Source: Phycisphaerae bacterium
GTDB taxonomy: Bacteria > Planctomycetota > Phycisphaerae > Phycisphaerales > SM1A02
Length of the DNA: 16,024 bases
Assembly: GCA_002684755.1 (NCBI GenBank)
Contig: NYVS01000058.1
Coordinates: 63,140 to 79,163 of the forward strand
Reading direction: 5' to 3'
Shown here: positions 7,910-14,977 of the stretch, one piece after another
Numbering within the stretch: the stretch's first letter is position 1
Layout of the letters: every line of letters begins with the position of its first letter
Translations under genes and position numbers: made by a program
Notes under the pieces: generated by a model
Seen by the model: only the letters and a program-made list of their open reading frames with translations
Database searches by the model: none
Told to the model about the DNA's origin: nothing

Positions 7910-9124
7910 TCAGGCGGTGGCATCGACGGCGGTGAAGCCGTGCTCCTGCATCAACCGCTCCATGATCGCTTCGGACGACGTGCCGGGAAGCTTCAGGCCC
8001 TTGAGGACGTCGGACAGGTTCGCTGGCAGCGACTCGTGCCCGAGATTCGTGAGGATGTCCGCGACCCGATCGGTCGCGGAGGCGGTCCCGAAGGGCTGCC
8101 CCGCGGGCGTCGAAGGCGCGGCTTCGATGCGACTCGCGGCGTGGGACCGGTTCGCCTGCTGGATCGGGTCCGGGTCGAGGATCTCGTTCCACCGCTGCGA
8201 CAGGTTCGCGAGCGAGGCGTCCGTGCCGTCGTACAGCGCCTTGGCGTCCTGTGACACCATCCGGCTGAACTCGGATCGATCGAGGAATTCGTTGCCGTCG
8301 AGATCGAAGAGACTCGCCAGTTCCGTCGGCAGGCCGAGTTCGTTCAACGCGACGCGACCGTCTCCCGACCCGTCCAACCGCGACATCGCCTGGTCGACGA
8401 TCCGGGAGACGACGTGTTCCGTCTTCATCGGAAGCTCGGGGATCGCGTTCGAGGGCTGCGTGGCGCCTTCGGACTGCTCGAGGAAGAGTCCGAGGTCGAC
8501 GCCGTCGACGGTGCCGTCGCCGTTCAGGTCGAAGGCCGCGTCGTCGGAACCCCAGGCGGACATGAACTGCTCCAGCCGGTTCGGATCGACCGTGGATTCC
8601 ATCTGCTGTTCGAGGTACTGACCGAGATCCTGACCATCCACCACTCCATCGGCGTTGAGGTCGTAGACCGGATCCGCGGAACCCCAGGCCGCCACGAATC
8701 CGTCGACGGAAAGCGCTTCGCTCGCGGGGGGCGAGTCGCCCACGCCACCTTCGAGGTAGACCCCGAGGTCGAGCCCGTCGACGACACCATCCGCATTGAA
8801 GTCCCAGTCCGGGTCGGACGTGCCCCACGCACCAAGAAGCGCCTGCAGGTCGGCATCACCGGAGGAGGCCGCGGACTGGACCGAGAGAAGCGTTCCAAGA
8901 TCGGTGCCGTCCACCATGCCGGAGCCGTCGACGTCCCAGGTCTGGTCGTCGGAACCCCAGGCCGACATGAAGGCATCCATGTCGAGCAGCTGTTCGCTTC
9001 CGCTCATCGGCGGATCCGAGGCTGGCGGTGCCGAAGCGCGAACCGTACCGGCGTTCGAGGCGGCGTTCGTGCGAGCGAGGCCCGCGGGGCCGAGAAGTTC
9101 AGGATTGGCGTGGCCGATCTGCAT
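7910..9124 (-). CDS. EF-hand/dockerin-repeat calcium-binding protein, no signal peptide
   Basis: A 404-residue acidic protein. Four related units start at about residues 55, 99, 146 and 190, each with AWG(S/T) followed by a calcium-type loop: DVDGSGMVDGTDL, DFNADGVVDGLDL, DLNADGVVDGQDL and DLNGDGTVDGVDL. These resemble dockerin type I and EF-hand loops. Two further EF-hand-like loops follow at about 251-262 (DGSGDGRVALNE) and 274-285 (DLDGNEFLDRSE). The N-terminal 45 residues are Ala/Gly/Ser/Pro-rich with no hydrophobic core, so Sec export is not indicated. The last hundred residues are unassigned. The ATG at 9124 has GGAG 8 bases upstream; the longer frame from 9166 is rejected because that codon lies inside a candidate sigma-54 promoter. 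Calcium binding is well supported; the role (surface, flagellar or regulatory) is unknown. Confidence 0.85.
   Translation of the reverse strand: MQIGHANPELLGPAGLARTNAASNAGTVRASAPPASDPPMSGSEQLLDMDAFMSAWGSDDQTWDVDGSGMVDGTDLGTLLSVQSAASSGDADLQALLGAWGTSDPDWDFNADGVVDGLDLGVYLEGGVGDSPPASEALSVDGFVAAWGSADPVYDLNADGVVDGQDLGQYLEQQMESTVDPNRLEQFMSAWGSDDAAFDLNGDGTVDGVDLGLFLEQSEGATQPSNAIPELPMKTEHVVSRIVDQAMSRLDGSGDGRVALNELGLPTELASLFDLDGNEFLDRSEFSRMVSQDAKALYDGTDASLANLSQRWNEILDPDPIQQANRSHAASRIEAAPSTPAGQPFGTASATDRVADILTNLGHESLPANLSDVLKGLKLPGTSSEAIMERLMQEHGFTAVDATA
8480..8980 (-). repeat. Four tandem protein-level repeats within the EF-hand gene
   Basis: Units recur with spacing of about 132, 141 and 132 bases (44, 47 and 44 residues). 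Each has an AWG helix, a 4-8 residue link and a dockerin-type loop ending in DL. The units differ clearly in DNA sequence, which points to old duplications under selection rather than recent slippage. Confidence 0.8.
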
Positions 9125-9161
9125 GGGAGTTGCTCCAGAAGAGGAATCGTGGAGAAACGGA

Positions 9162-9177
9162 TGCAAGGATCATGCCA
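9162..9177 (-). promoter_or_regulatory. Candidate sigma-54 (-24/-12) promoter for the EF-hand gene
   Basis: On the minus strand the sequence is TGGCATGATCCTTGCA. This matches the sigma-54 pattern TGGCAC-N5-TTGC with one mismatch (T for C) and with exactly 10 bases between the invariant GG and GC. Transcription would start near 9151, leaving a leader of about 27 bases that contains the GGAG ribosome binding site of the gene at 9124. Confidence 0.7.
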
Positions 9178-9295
9178 ACGTCACAAAGGTGGCCTGCAGC
9201 ACCGAATGCACGCCGTCGAACGCCGCTCGATGCGGCCTGCGGCATCGATTGCGCCGACGCCGTCGACCGGAGACGCGGATTCTGCGCGATGGGAT

Positions 9296-9967
9296 TCAGT
9301 CGTTCCAGCCGGGCGACGGCTTCGGACGCGGTGGAACCGGGATCATCTCCTCGGAATCCCCGGCATCGCCGTGGTCACGCTCGTCGGGTGGCAGGAAGTC
9401 CGTGCAGATCACGAACATCTCCACGGATTCCGAGCGACTCGCCACCGGCTTGAAGCCCTTGGCCTTCTGAAACAGTCCGTTCGCCCGAACCAGGAGATCG
9501 CGATAGGCCTCGCCCTCGAAGACCTTCATCACGAGATTGCCCCCGGGACGAAGCCATTCGGGCACGCGATCCAGCAGGACGTTGCAGAGCCTGATCGAAC
9601 GGTGGTGATCGCCGAAGGGATCGCCGGTGGTGTCCGGCGCCATGTCGGAGAGCACCACGTCGAACGGCTCGCCGCCGAGGGCTGCCAGATCCAGCTCGCA
9701 GAGATCCGCTTCGTGCAGTTCGACGTTCTCGGGAAGTCCCGCGGGATCGATCGCCTTGAGATCCACCGCGACCACCGAACCCCGACGTCCGACGCGTCGG
9801 CCCGCGACCTGCGACCAGGATCCCGGCGCTGCGCCGCAGTCGAGCACCCGATCACCCTTCGAGATGATCTTCTTCCGGTCGTCGATGTCGGTCAGCTTGA
9901 AGGCGGCGCGAGAGCGATAGCCCTCACGCTTGGCCTGACGAAACCAGTGGTCCTTGACGTCTCGCAC
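9296..9967 (-). CDS. rlmE: 23S rRNA (uridine-2'-O)-methyltransferase RlmE (FtsJ/RrmJ)
   Basis: A 223-residue enzyme that 2'-O-methylates the conserved uridine of the 23S rRNA A-loop during late 50S assembly. The catalytic K-D-K-E set is present: Lys24 in RAAFKL, Asp108 in LSDMAPDTTG, Lys148 in VMKVFEG and Glu183 in SRSESVEMF. SAM motif I is LDCGAAPGSWSQV (residues 42-54). The start is a GTG at 9967-9965 with GGA about 10 bases upstream, and the N-terminus DHWFRQAKREGYRSRAAFKL is the family's typical beginning. About 30 residues beyond the usual end form an acidic then Pro-rich tail (about 193-223). The gene follows the upstream lipoprotein by 37 bases and is probably co-transcribed with it. 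Confidence 0.93.
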   Translation of the reverse strand: MRDVKDHWFRQAKREGYRSRAAFKLTDIDDRKKIISKGDRVLDCGAAPGSWSQVAGRRVGRRGSVVAVDLKAIDPAGLPENVELHEADLCELDLAALGGEPFDVVLSDMAPDTTGDPFGDHHRSIRLCNVLLDRVPEWLRPGGNLVMKVFEGEAYRDLLVRANGLFQKAKGFKPVASRSESVEMFVICTDFLPPDERDHGDAGDSEEMIPVPPRPKPSPGWND

Positions 9968-10006
9968 GATTTGTTCCGGATCGACTCGCCGACGGCGGTC
10001 GTCGTC

Positions 10007-10870
10007 TCATTCCATGATGATCGGGCCGACGCCCGTCGGAAATTCGGTGACCGCGACGCGGATGTCGCCGTAGGTCGTCCTGACCAGCACCGGATTCAGA
10101 CCGCCTCCCACGTCCGCGATGAAGGTCGCGGGATCGTTGTCGGGCGACGTGCTGACCACGCGGGCCTCGGTGAATCGGTTGTAGACGAGCCCGCCGATCG
10201 ATCGCAGATCGTAGATTCCGGTCGACCCCTTCGGCGCCCGGTAGTCGACGTCACCTTCCTTGGTGACGAGGATGATCGGCTCGTTCATCGCGTGATCCGT
10301 GATGACCCGGATGTCGCCGTGGGTCGTTTCGACGTCGACGCCGCCGGTGTTGTTCTTGACCCAGACCCGACCGTGATCGGTGCGGACCCGGACGGACCCG
10401 AGGTCCGCGGTGCGGATGCGGAAGTCGACGCCCTGGAAATGCTCCTCGAGATCGGCGCTGGTCGCGACCACTCGGACCGTCTCCCGGTTCAAGTCGCCGG
10501 GGATGAGCTCGACCACGTAGTCCATCTCGTCGAGGGACGATTCCGCCTCGTCGCGGCGGAGGTGACCGTGATTGGCGTGCCGGACGGGCTCGATGATCGT
10601 GTTCTTGAGCCCGGGAACCGCTTCGACGAGCACCGTCCCACCGAACGACTCGATGTCGATGTCGACGGGGCCGTCGGTGGCGACCACGATCTGCGGGTCG
10701 TCGATGGCCATCTGGCCGTAGACGACGGCGTTGTTCATTCGTTCGAGACTGGACGTCGGCGTGGCGATGCACCCCTGCAGCGTCGCGAAGGAGGCGACGA
10801 GACCCGCGAGCATCGCGGGCGTTCGGAGTGTCGAAAGGCGACGAATCGGCGAGATCGAGTGAGGCTGCAT
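10007..10870 (-). CDS. Putative lipoprotein with DUF4097-like beta-repeat domain
   Basis: A 287-residue protein starting at the ATG at 10870, preceded by AGGA. The N-terminus is a lipoprotein signal: basic (RRLSTLR), hydrophobic (AMLAGLVASFATL), then lipobox LQGC with Cys34. The mature part is rich in short beta strands with the recurring pattern '(T)(T/D)HGDIRV' (SVRVRTDHGRVWV, VDVETTHGDIRVI, VLVRTTYGDIRVAV), as in DUF4097 'putative adhesin' beta-helical domains. Location is probably periplasmic or outer-membrane anchored; function is unknown. An open frame reaches upstream to 10996, but that part is Pro/Arg-rich and would bury the signal peptide, so the shorter start is chosen. It precedes rlmE on the same strand. 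Confidence 0.75.
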   Translation of the reverse strand: MQPHSISPIRRLSTLRTPAMLAGLVASFATLQGCIATPTSSLERMNNAVVYGQMAIDDPQIVVATDGPVDIDIESFGGTVLVEAVPGLKNTIIEPVRHANHGHLRRDEAESSLDEMDYVVELIPGDLNRETVRVVATSADLEEHFQGVDFRIRTADLGSVRVRTDHGRVWVKNNTGGVDVETTHGDIRVITDHAMNEPIILVTKEGDVDYRAPKGSTGIYDLRSIGGLVYNRFTEARVVSTSPDNDPATFIADVGGGLNPVLVRTTYGDIRVAVTEFPTGVGPIIME

Positions 10871-11011
10871 GCGGAATCCTGCGGAGTGGTGCCGAGGCGA
10901 GAAGAGGCCTCGAGGATGTTGCGTCGACGGATCCGGCCTCGAACGAAGACCGGAACACCTCGGACATATCGGCCGATTGGGGCCCGGAACTCGCAAGACC
11001 CGCCCCGAAAA

Positions 11012-11044
11012 CCGGTTTCAACCCGGTTTCAGCCCGGATTTCCG
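11012..11044. repeat. Three 11-bp direct repeats in a divergent promoter region
   Basis: CCGGTTTCAAC (11012-11022), CCGGTTTCAGC (11023-11033) and the diverged CCGGATTTCCG (11034-11044) lie head to tail with an 11-bp period, about one DNA helix turn. The last unit is also part of an inverted repeat, GCCCGGA-TT-TCCGGGC (11032-11047). They sit 41-74 bases before the esterase ATG and about 140-175 bases before the divergent lipoprotein start, which is a suitable place for regulator binding. Confidence 0.55.
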
Positions 11045-11085
11045 GGCCGCGACCCCGAGATGGACCTTGGCCGTAGCATCAGGAC

Positions 11086-12792
11086 ATGCCAGATCCTCTC
11101 TCGATCCTCCTGAAACGAGCCCTTCGGACGACAAGCCTGCGATGTCTCGCCCTTGGTTCGGCCCTCCTCCCCGCCTTGGCGGCGTCGGCCCAGGATTCAC
11201 CCCCGATTCCCGACCCCGGAAACACGCCCTCCAGACGGGTCGCCCCGACCCCGGCCCCTGAATCGAGTGATCGATTCCGGGTTCGGATCACCCCGGGCAT
11301 CGCCTCGGAAGCTCGGCGATTGCTTGAATCGAATCGAGATGCGAGACCCCGACTCCTCGTCCTGCTCTGCGAGAACAAGGGCCGCCTGTCCGGCCGGGAC
11401 CCGCTCGACGCCCCCTTCCTCGAGCGTCCCCAGCCGATCCTGTCCATGCCGATCACCTCGGCGATGCTCGCGGAACCGGCCACCTTCCTCCTCGGCCCCG
11501 ACGAAATCGACACGGTGATGGTTCCCGAACGGCTCGATCATCTCAGCGGCGGGTTCCTCGCCCGCGCGGTCCTCGATCTCGGCCTCGCCCGTGGCCACGC
11601 CGCGACGGGGAATCCCGTCTCCACGATCACGTCCGTGGAGTTCGCTCCGGATCGCGACCGAACCTTCGATCTCGTGGTCGACCGGACCCGCCCCGCGGTC
11701 GAACTCCCCACGGCTTCCAACTTGAAGTGGATCGAACTCGACAGCCCTTCCCTCACCCGAACGCTGGGACGCCCCGTTCGACATCGCGCGGGCGTGGCGT
11801 TCCCACCGGCCTACTTCGATCTCGACGCCAAGCGTCGATTCTGGCCGGTGATCTACGTGATCCCGGGCTTCGGTGGCGATCACCGCGCCGCCACCCGCTA
11901 CGCCGCCATGCTTCGCGATCCCTCGATGCGGTCCTATCTGCCGCAGGCGGTGTGGGTCGTGCTCGATCCGAACGACCGGCTCGGCCACCACGGGTTCGCG
12001 GACGGCGACAATTTCGGCCCCCGGGGAACGGCGTTGGTCGCGGAATTCATCCCGTGGCTCGAAAAACGTTTTCGCCTCGTCCCGGACTCGAAGGGTCGCT
12101 TCGTCACCGGCCACTCCAGCGGCGGCTGGTCGAGCCTGTGGCTCCAGCTGCAGCATCCCGATGTCTTCGGGGGTTGTTTCTCGAGTGCGCCCGATCCGGT
12201 CGACTTCGCGGCGTTCGGAACAGTCGACCTCGGCACCGACGCGAACCTCTTCGAGGACGCGGACTCCGATCCGCGGGCGAGCTATCGAGCGCCGCTGACC
12301 GCGGACCGCGACCACGTGATGATGACGATCCCCGAGGAGATCGGGATGGAGCGCGCCCTCGCCCCCGACTTCACGAGCGGCGAACAGTGGGCCGCCTGGA
12401 ACGCGATGTTCTCCGGACGCGACGCGGCTTCCGGACTGCCGCTCGCCGCCTTCGATCTCGAGACCGGGCTCATCGACCGAACCGTGATCGAACGCGATTG
12501 GAGTCGTTACGACATCGCCGCCATGCTTCGCGCCGACCCGGAGCGGATCGCGCCCGTCTTCCGGGACAAGGTCCGCCTGTTGTGCGGCGATCGGGATTCC
12601 TTCTACCTCGACCTCGCCGTCGAGCGGCTCGCGAAGGCGGTGGCGGAGGCACGGTCGCGACTCGAGTCACCCGACGGGCCCGGTTACGTCGAGCTGGTGC
12701 CCGGTGCGACTCACGGCACGATCGTGCCCATCGCGATGCAGCGGTGGTATCCGGAACTCCGACGCCTCGTCGCGGAAGCCCCGGAACGCTGA
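11086..12792 (+). CDS. Secreted esterase-family alpha/beta hydrolase
   Basis: A 568-residue protein with a Sec signal peptide (basic KRALRTTSLR, hydrophobic core, likely cut after ASA at about residue 35), followed by a Pro-rich linker. The region of about 60-215 is a beta-rich domain I do not recognise, similar in placement to the N-terminal domain of enterochelin-esterase-like proteins. The hydrolase domain (about 250-560) matches the esterase D / putative esterase family (PF00756). It has the oxyanion-region motif YVIPGFGGDHR, the nucleophile elbow GHSSGGW with Ser344, a probable acid Asp502 or Asp504 in CGDRDSFY, and His543 in PGATHGT. It likely cleaves esters outside the cytoplasm; the substrate cannot be inferred. 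The ATG has AGGA closely upstream. It converges with the transketolase gene, with only 15 bases between the stops. Confidence 0.85.
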   Translation: MPDPLSILLKRALRTTSLRCLALGSALLPALAASAQDSPPIPDPGNTPSRRVAPTPAPESSDRFRVRITPGIASEARRLLESNRDARPRLLVLLCENKGRLSGRDPLDAPFLERPQPILSMPITSAMLAEPATFLLGPDEIDTVMVPERLDHLSGGFLARAVLDLGLARGHAATGNPVSTITSVEFAPDRDRTFDLVVDRTRPAVELPTASNLKWIELDSPSLTRTLGRPVRHRAGVAFPPAYFDLDAKRRFWPVIYVIPGFGGDHRAATRYAAMLRDPSMRSYLPQAVWVVLDPNDRLGHHGFADGDNFGPRGTALVAEFIPWLEKRFRLVPDSKGRFVTGHSSGGWSSLWLQLQHPDVFGGCFSSAPDPVDFAAFGTVDLGTDANLFEDADSDPRASYRAPLTADRDHVMMTIPEEIGMERALAPDFTSGEQWAAWNAMFSGRDAASGLPLAAFDLETGLIDRTVIERDWSRYDIAAMLRADPERIAPVFRDKVRLLCGDRDSFYLDLAVERLAKAVAEARSRLESPDGPGYVELVPGATHGTIVPIAMQRWYPELRRLVAEAPER

Positions 12793-12807
12793 ACGGCCGG
12801 GCCCGAT

Positions 12808-14775
12808 TCAGATCGAGACGCCCACCATCGATGCCGCCGCGGCGGTGATGCTCGCGGCGTCCAGTCCGCACTGCCGCATCACGTCGTCGGTGGATCGGGC
12901 GCTCTTCGGGATCCGACGGACGTGCAGCTGACGAACCGTGAACGCGTCGCCACCGGAGGTGCATGCATCCGCGATCGCGGAGCCGAGACCACCGCCGTAG
13001 TTGTCCTCGACCACGAGGATGTTCCCGCCGTTCTCATTGGCGACGTCGAGCACGCCGTCCTCGTCGAAGGGAAGGGAGTACATGTCGACCAGCGTGGCGT
13101 CGATCCCCGCCTTGTCCAGCAGCTCCAACGCCTTGTTGCATTCGTGGACCATGTAGCCCGCGGTGGCGATCATGAGATCACGGCCCTCGTTGAGGACCTC
13201 GAATCCGCCGAGCCGGAACTCCGTCGCATCGTCGTAGAGGAACTCGACCTCCGGACGGAACACCCGCATGTAGCAGGGGCCGTCGTGATCGATCATCGTC
13301 CGGGTGAGCGCGAACGCGGCGTAGGCGTCGGCCGGCTGGAGCGTCCAGCACGCCGGCTCGCCTCGATGGTTCTTCACCGTGGAGAACGAACGGAACCACG
13401 GCACGTCGGAGAGCGCCATCTGACTCGGGCCGTCCGCCGCGAGGCTGATGCCGCAGTGACTGCCCACGATCTTGAGATTGGCGCCGCTGTTGATCCCCAT
13501 CTCGATCTGATCACACGCCCGCGACAGGAAACGCCCGAAGGTCGCCATGACCGGAATGCGGCCGCCGGCCGAGATTCCGACCGCGACGGAGGCCATGTTC
13601 TGCTCCGCGATCTTGCACTCGCTGAAACGCGAGGCGAGTTCGCGATCGTTCGCGAACCAGTCGGTGAACGTCGAATTCCGAACGTCCGCATCGAGCACGT
13701 GGACGCCGGCGTGGGCGTGACCCGCGACCCGGAGCCCGAGCCCGAACGCCTTCCGGGTCGCGAGCCGACCGGTGGCGAGGGTGCTGCCCATGTCGTACCG
13801 CTTCATCGCTTCGGTGAAGCGTTCACGTGGTGCGGCTTCGCGCGGGATCGATTCGGCCGCCTCGGGCGGGGTGATCCGGAGCCGGTCGGTGGCCCCGAGC
13901 GCGGACGTGTGCTTCGCGTTGGTCTCACCGAGTTCCATCTTCGCCTGACGGAGCCGTTCGCCGGTGGCGGGACGGCCGTGCCATCCGCCTCCCTGAAGCG
14001 ACGGCGCGCCCCAGCCCTTGACGGTGTTCGCGACGATCGCCACGCATTCGCGCCGGCCCGCCCGCTCCCGCGCCGCCTCGAGCGCAGCCCGGATCGCGTT
14101 CGGGTCATGTCCGTCCACGGTCTCCACGTGGAACCCGACCGCCTCCAGCTTGGCGCGGGTGACCGCGGCTCCCTGGAGGTCGGAGACCTGATCCGCCTGA
14201 CCGAATCGATTGCAGTTGAAGATCGGCACCACCGAGTTCAGTCCATGGTCGACGATGAAGTCGATCGCCTCCCAGACCTGACCCTCGCGACTCTCTCCGT
14301 CTCCGATGATGCAGAAGATCCGCTTGTCGATCTCGTCCTGTCGAGCGGCGACCGCGAGTCCCGCCGCGACCGAAAGCCCCTGACCGAGCGAACCGGTCGC
14401 AGCGTCGAAGAACGGAAAGCCCTCGACCGGATTCGGATGACCGTCGATCATCGAATCGTCGGCGCGAAGCGTGAGACAGTCCTTGCGAGTCATCGGACGC
14501 AGCTCGTCGCCTTCGCGTCCGATGCCCACGCCCAGATCGCCGCAGGCCGCGTAGACCATCGGCACCGCATGCCCCTCGCTCAGCACCAGGCGGTCCGACC
14601 CGGGATTCCGCGGATCCGCGGGCGTCCAGCGCATGTGGTCGTACATCAGCACCGTCACCAGATGACCGATGCTCATGGCACTGGTCGGATGGCCGCTTCC
14701 GGCGGCGGCGGTCATGTCGAGCGCGAGGAGATCGAGATCAATGGCCTTGGCGTGAACAGCGGCTTCGAAGGACAT
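12808..14775 (-). CDS. tkt: Transketolase
   Basis: A 655-residue thiamine-diphosphate enzyme of the non-oxidative pentose phosphate pathway (EC 2.2.1.1), moving two-carbon units between sugar phosphates. Motifs: GSGHPTSAMS with His29, LSEGHA with His69, the ThDP motif from GDG at 158-160 to Asn187, WHGRP, IAEQNM with catalytic Glu391, and SHCGIS followed by DGPSQMA around 439-453. The pattern (KNSTF-like RNSTF, IAEQNMxSxAVG, SHCGIS) follows the animal/TKT-like subtype rather than the E. coli TktA subtype. The start at ATG 14775 follows GGAAAGGGG and is the family's usual N-terminus; the frame stays open further upstream, but that part is Arg/Ser-rich and not transketolase. A candidate promoter lies about 60 bases upstream. 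Confidence 0.92.
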   Translation of the reverse strand: MSFEAAVHAKAIDLDLLALDMTAAAGSGHPTSAMSIGHLVTVLMYDHMRWTPADPRNPGSDRLVLSEGHAVPMVYAACGDLGVGIGREGDELRPMTRKDCLTLRADDSMIDGHPNPVEGFPFFDAATGSLGQGLSVAAGLAVAARQDEIDKRIFCIIGDGESREGQVWEAIDFIVDHGLNSVVPIFNCNRFGQADQVSDLQGAAVTRAKLEAVGFHVETVDGHDPNAIRAALEAARERAGRRECVAIVANTVKGWGAPSLQGGGWHGRPATGERLRQAKMELGETNAKHTSALGATDRLRITPPEAAESIPREAAPRERFTEAMKRYDMGSTLATGRLATRKAFGLGLRVAGHAHAGVHVLDADVRNSTFTDWFANDRELASRFSECKIAEQNMASVAVGISAGGRIPVMATFGRFLSRACDQIEMGINSGANLKIVGSHCGISLAADGPSQMALSDVPWFRSFSTVKNHRGEPACWTLQPADAYAAFALTRTMIDHDGPCYMRVFRPEVEFLYDDATEFRLGGFEVLNEGRDLMIATAGYMVHECNKALELLDKAGIDATLVDMYSLPFDEDGVLDVANENGGNILVVEDNYGGGLGSAIADACTSGGDAFTVRQLHVRRIPKSARSTDDVMRQCGLDAASITAAAASMVGVSI

Positions 14776-14836
14776 CTGGCCCCTTTCCGGGGAAACTTTC
14801 TGTGGTGACGGAGGCCGAATCTGGCCCGAGCTCCGC

Positions 14837-14865
14837 AGTATCGCCTCGCCCACCGCTGGAGGCAA
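14837..14865 (-). promoter_or_regulatory. Candidate sigma-70-type promoter of tkt
   Basis: On the minus strand, TTGCCT (14865-14860) and GATACT (14842-14837) each match their consensus at four of six positions and are separated by exactly 17 bases. The -10 box lies about 61 bases before the tkt ATG, giving a leader of roughly 55 bases. Matches of this quality arise by chance at times, but the location is right. Confidence 0.45.
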
Positions 14866-14977
14866 CCACTCGACCGCGGCCTTGTATCTTGGGTCGCTTC
14901 GGTGCAGGGCCGCATCCACCCCGAAACCGGGCGGTAGGCGATCTCCGCACCACACCACTTCCCTCGGAATCCTCTCC

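Noticed and set aside
9125..9166. Earlier start for the EF-hand protein at 9166
   Set aside because: That codon lies within the sigma-54-like element at 9162-9177 and has no ribosome binding site, whereas the ATG at 9124 has GGAG at 8 bases.
8414..11113. 899-codon plus-strand open frame crossing three minus-strand genes
   Set aside because: It spans the EF-hand gene, rlmE and the lipoprotein gene and their intergenic spaces, which no real gene would do, and its translation has no recognisable motif.
12922..14808. 628-codon plus-strand open frame opposite tkt
   Set aside because: The minus strand encodes a complete transketolase with all catalytic residues; the plus-strand translation is low-complexity Arg/Asp/His-rich.
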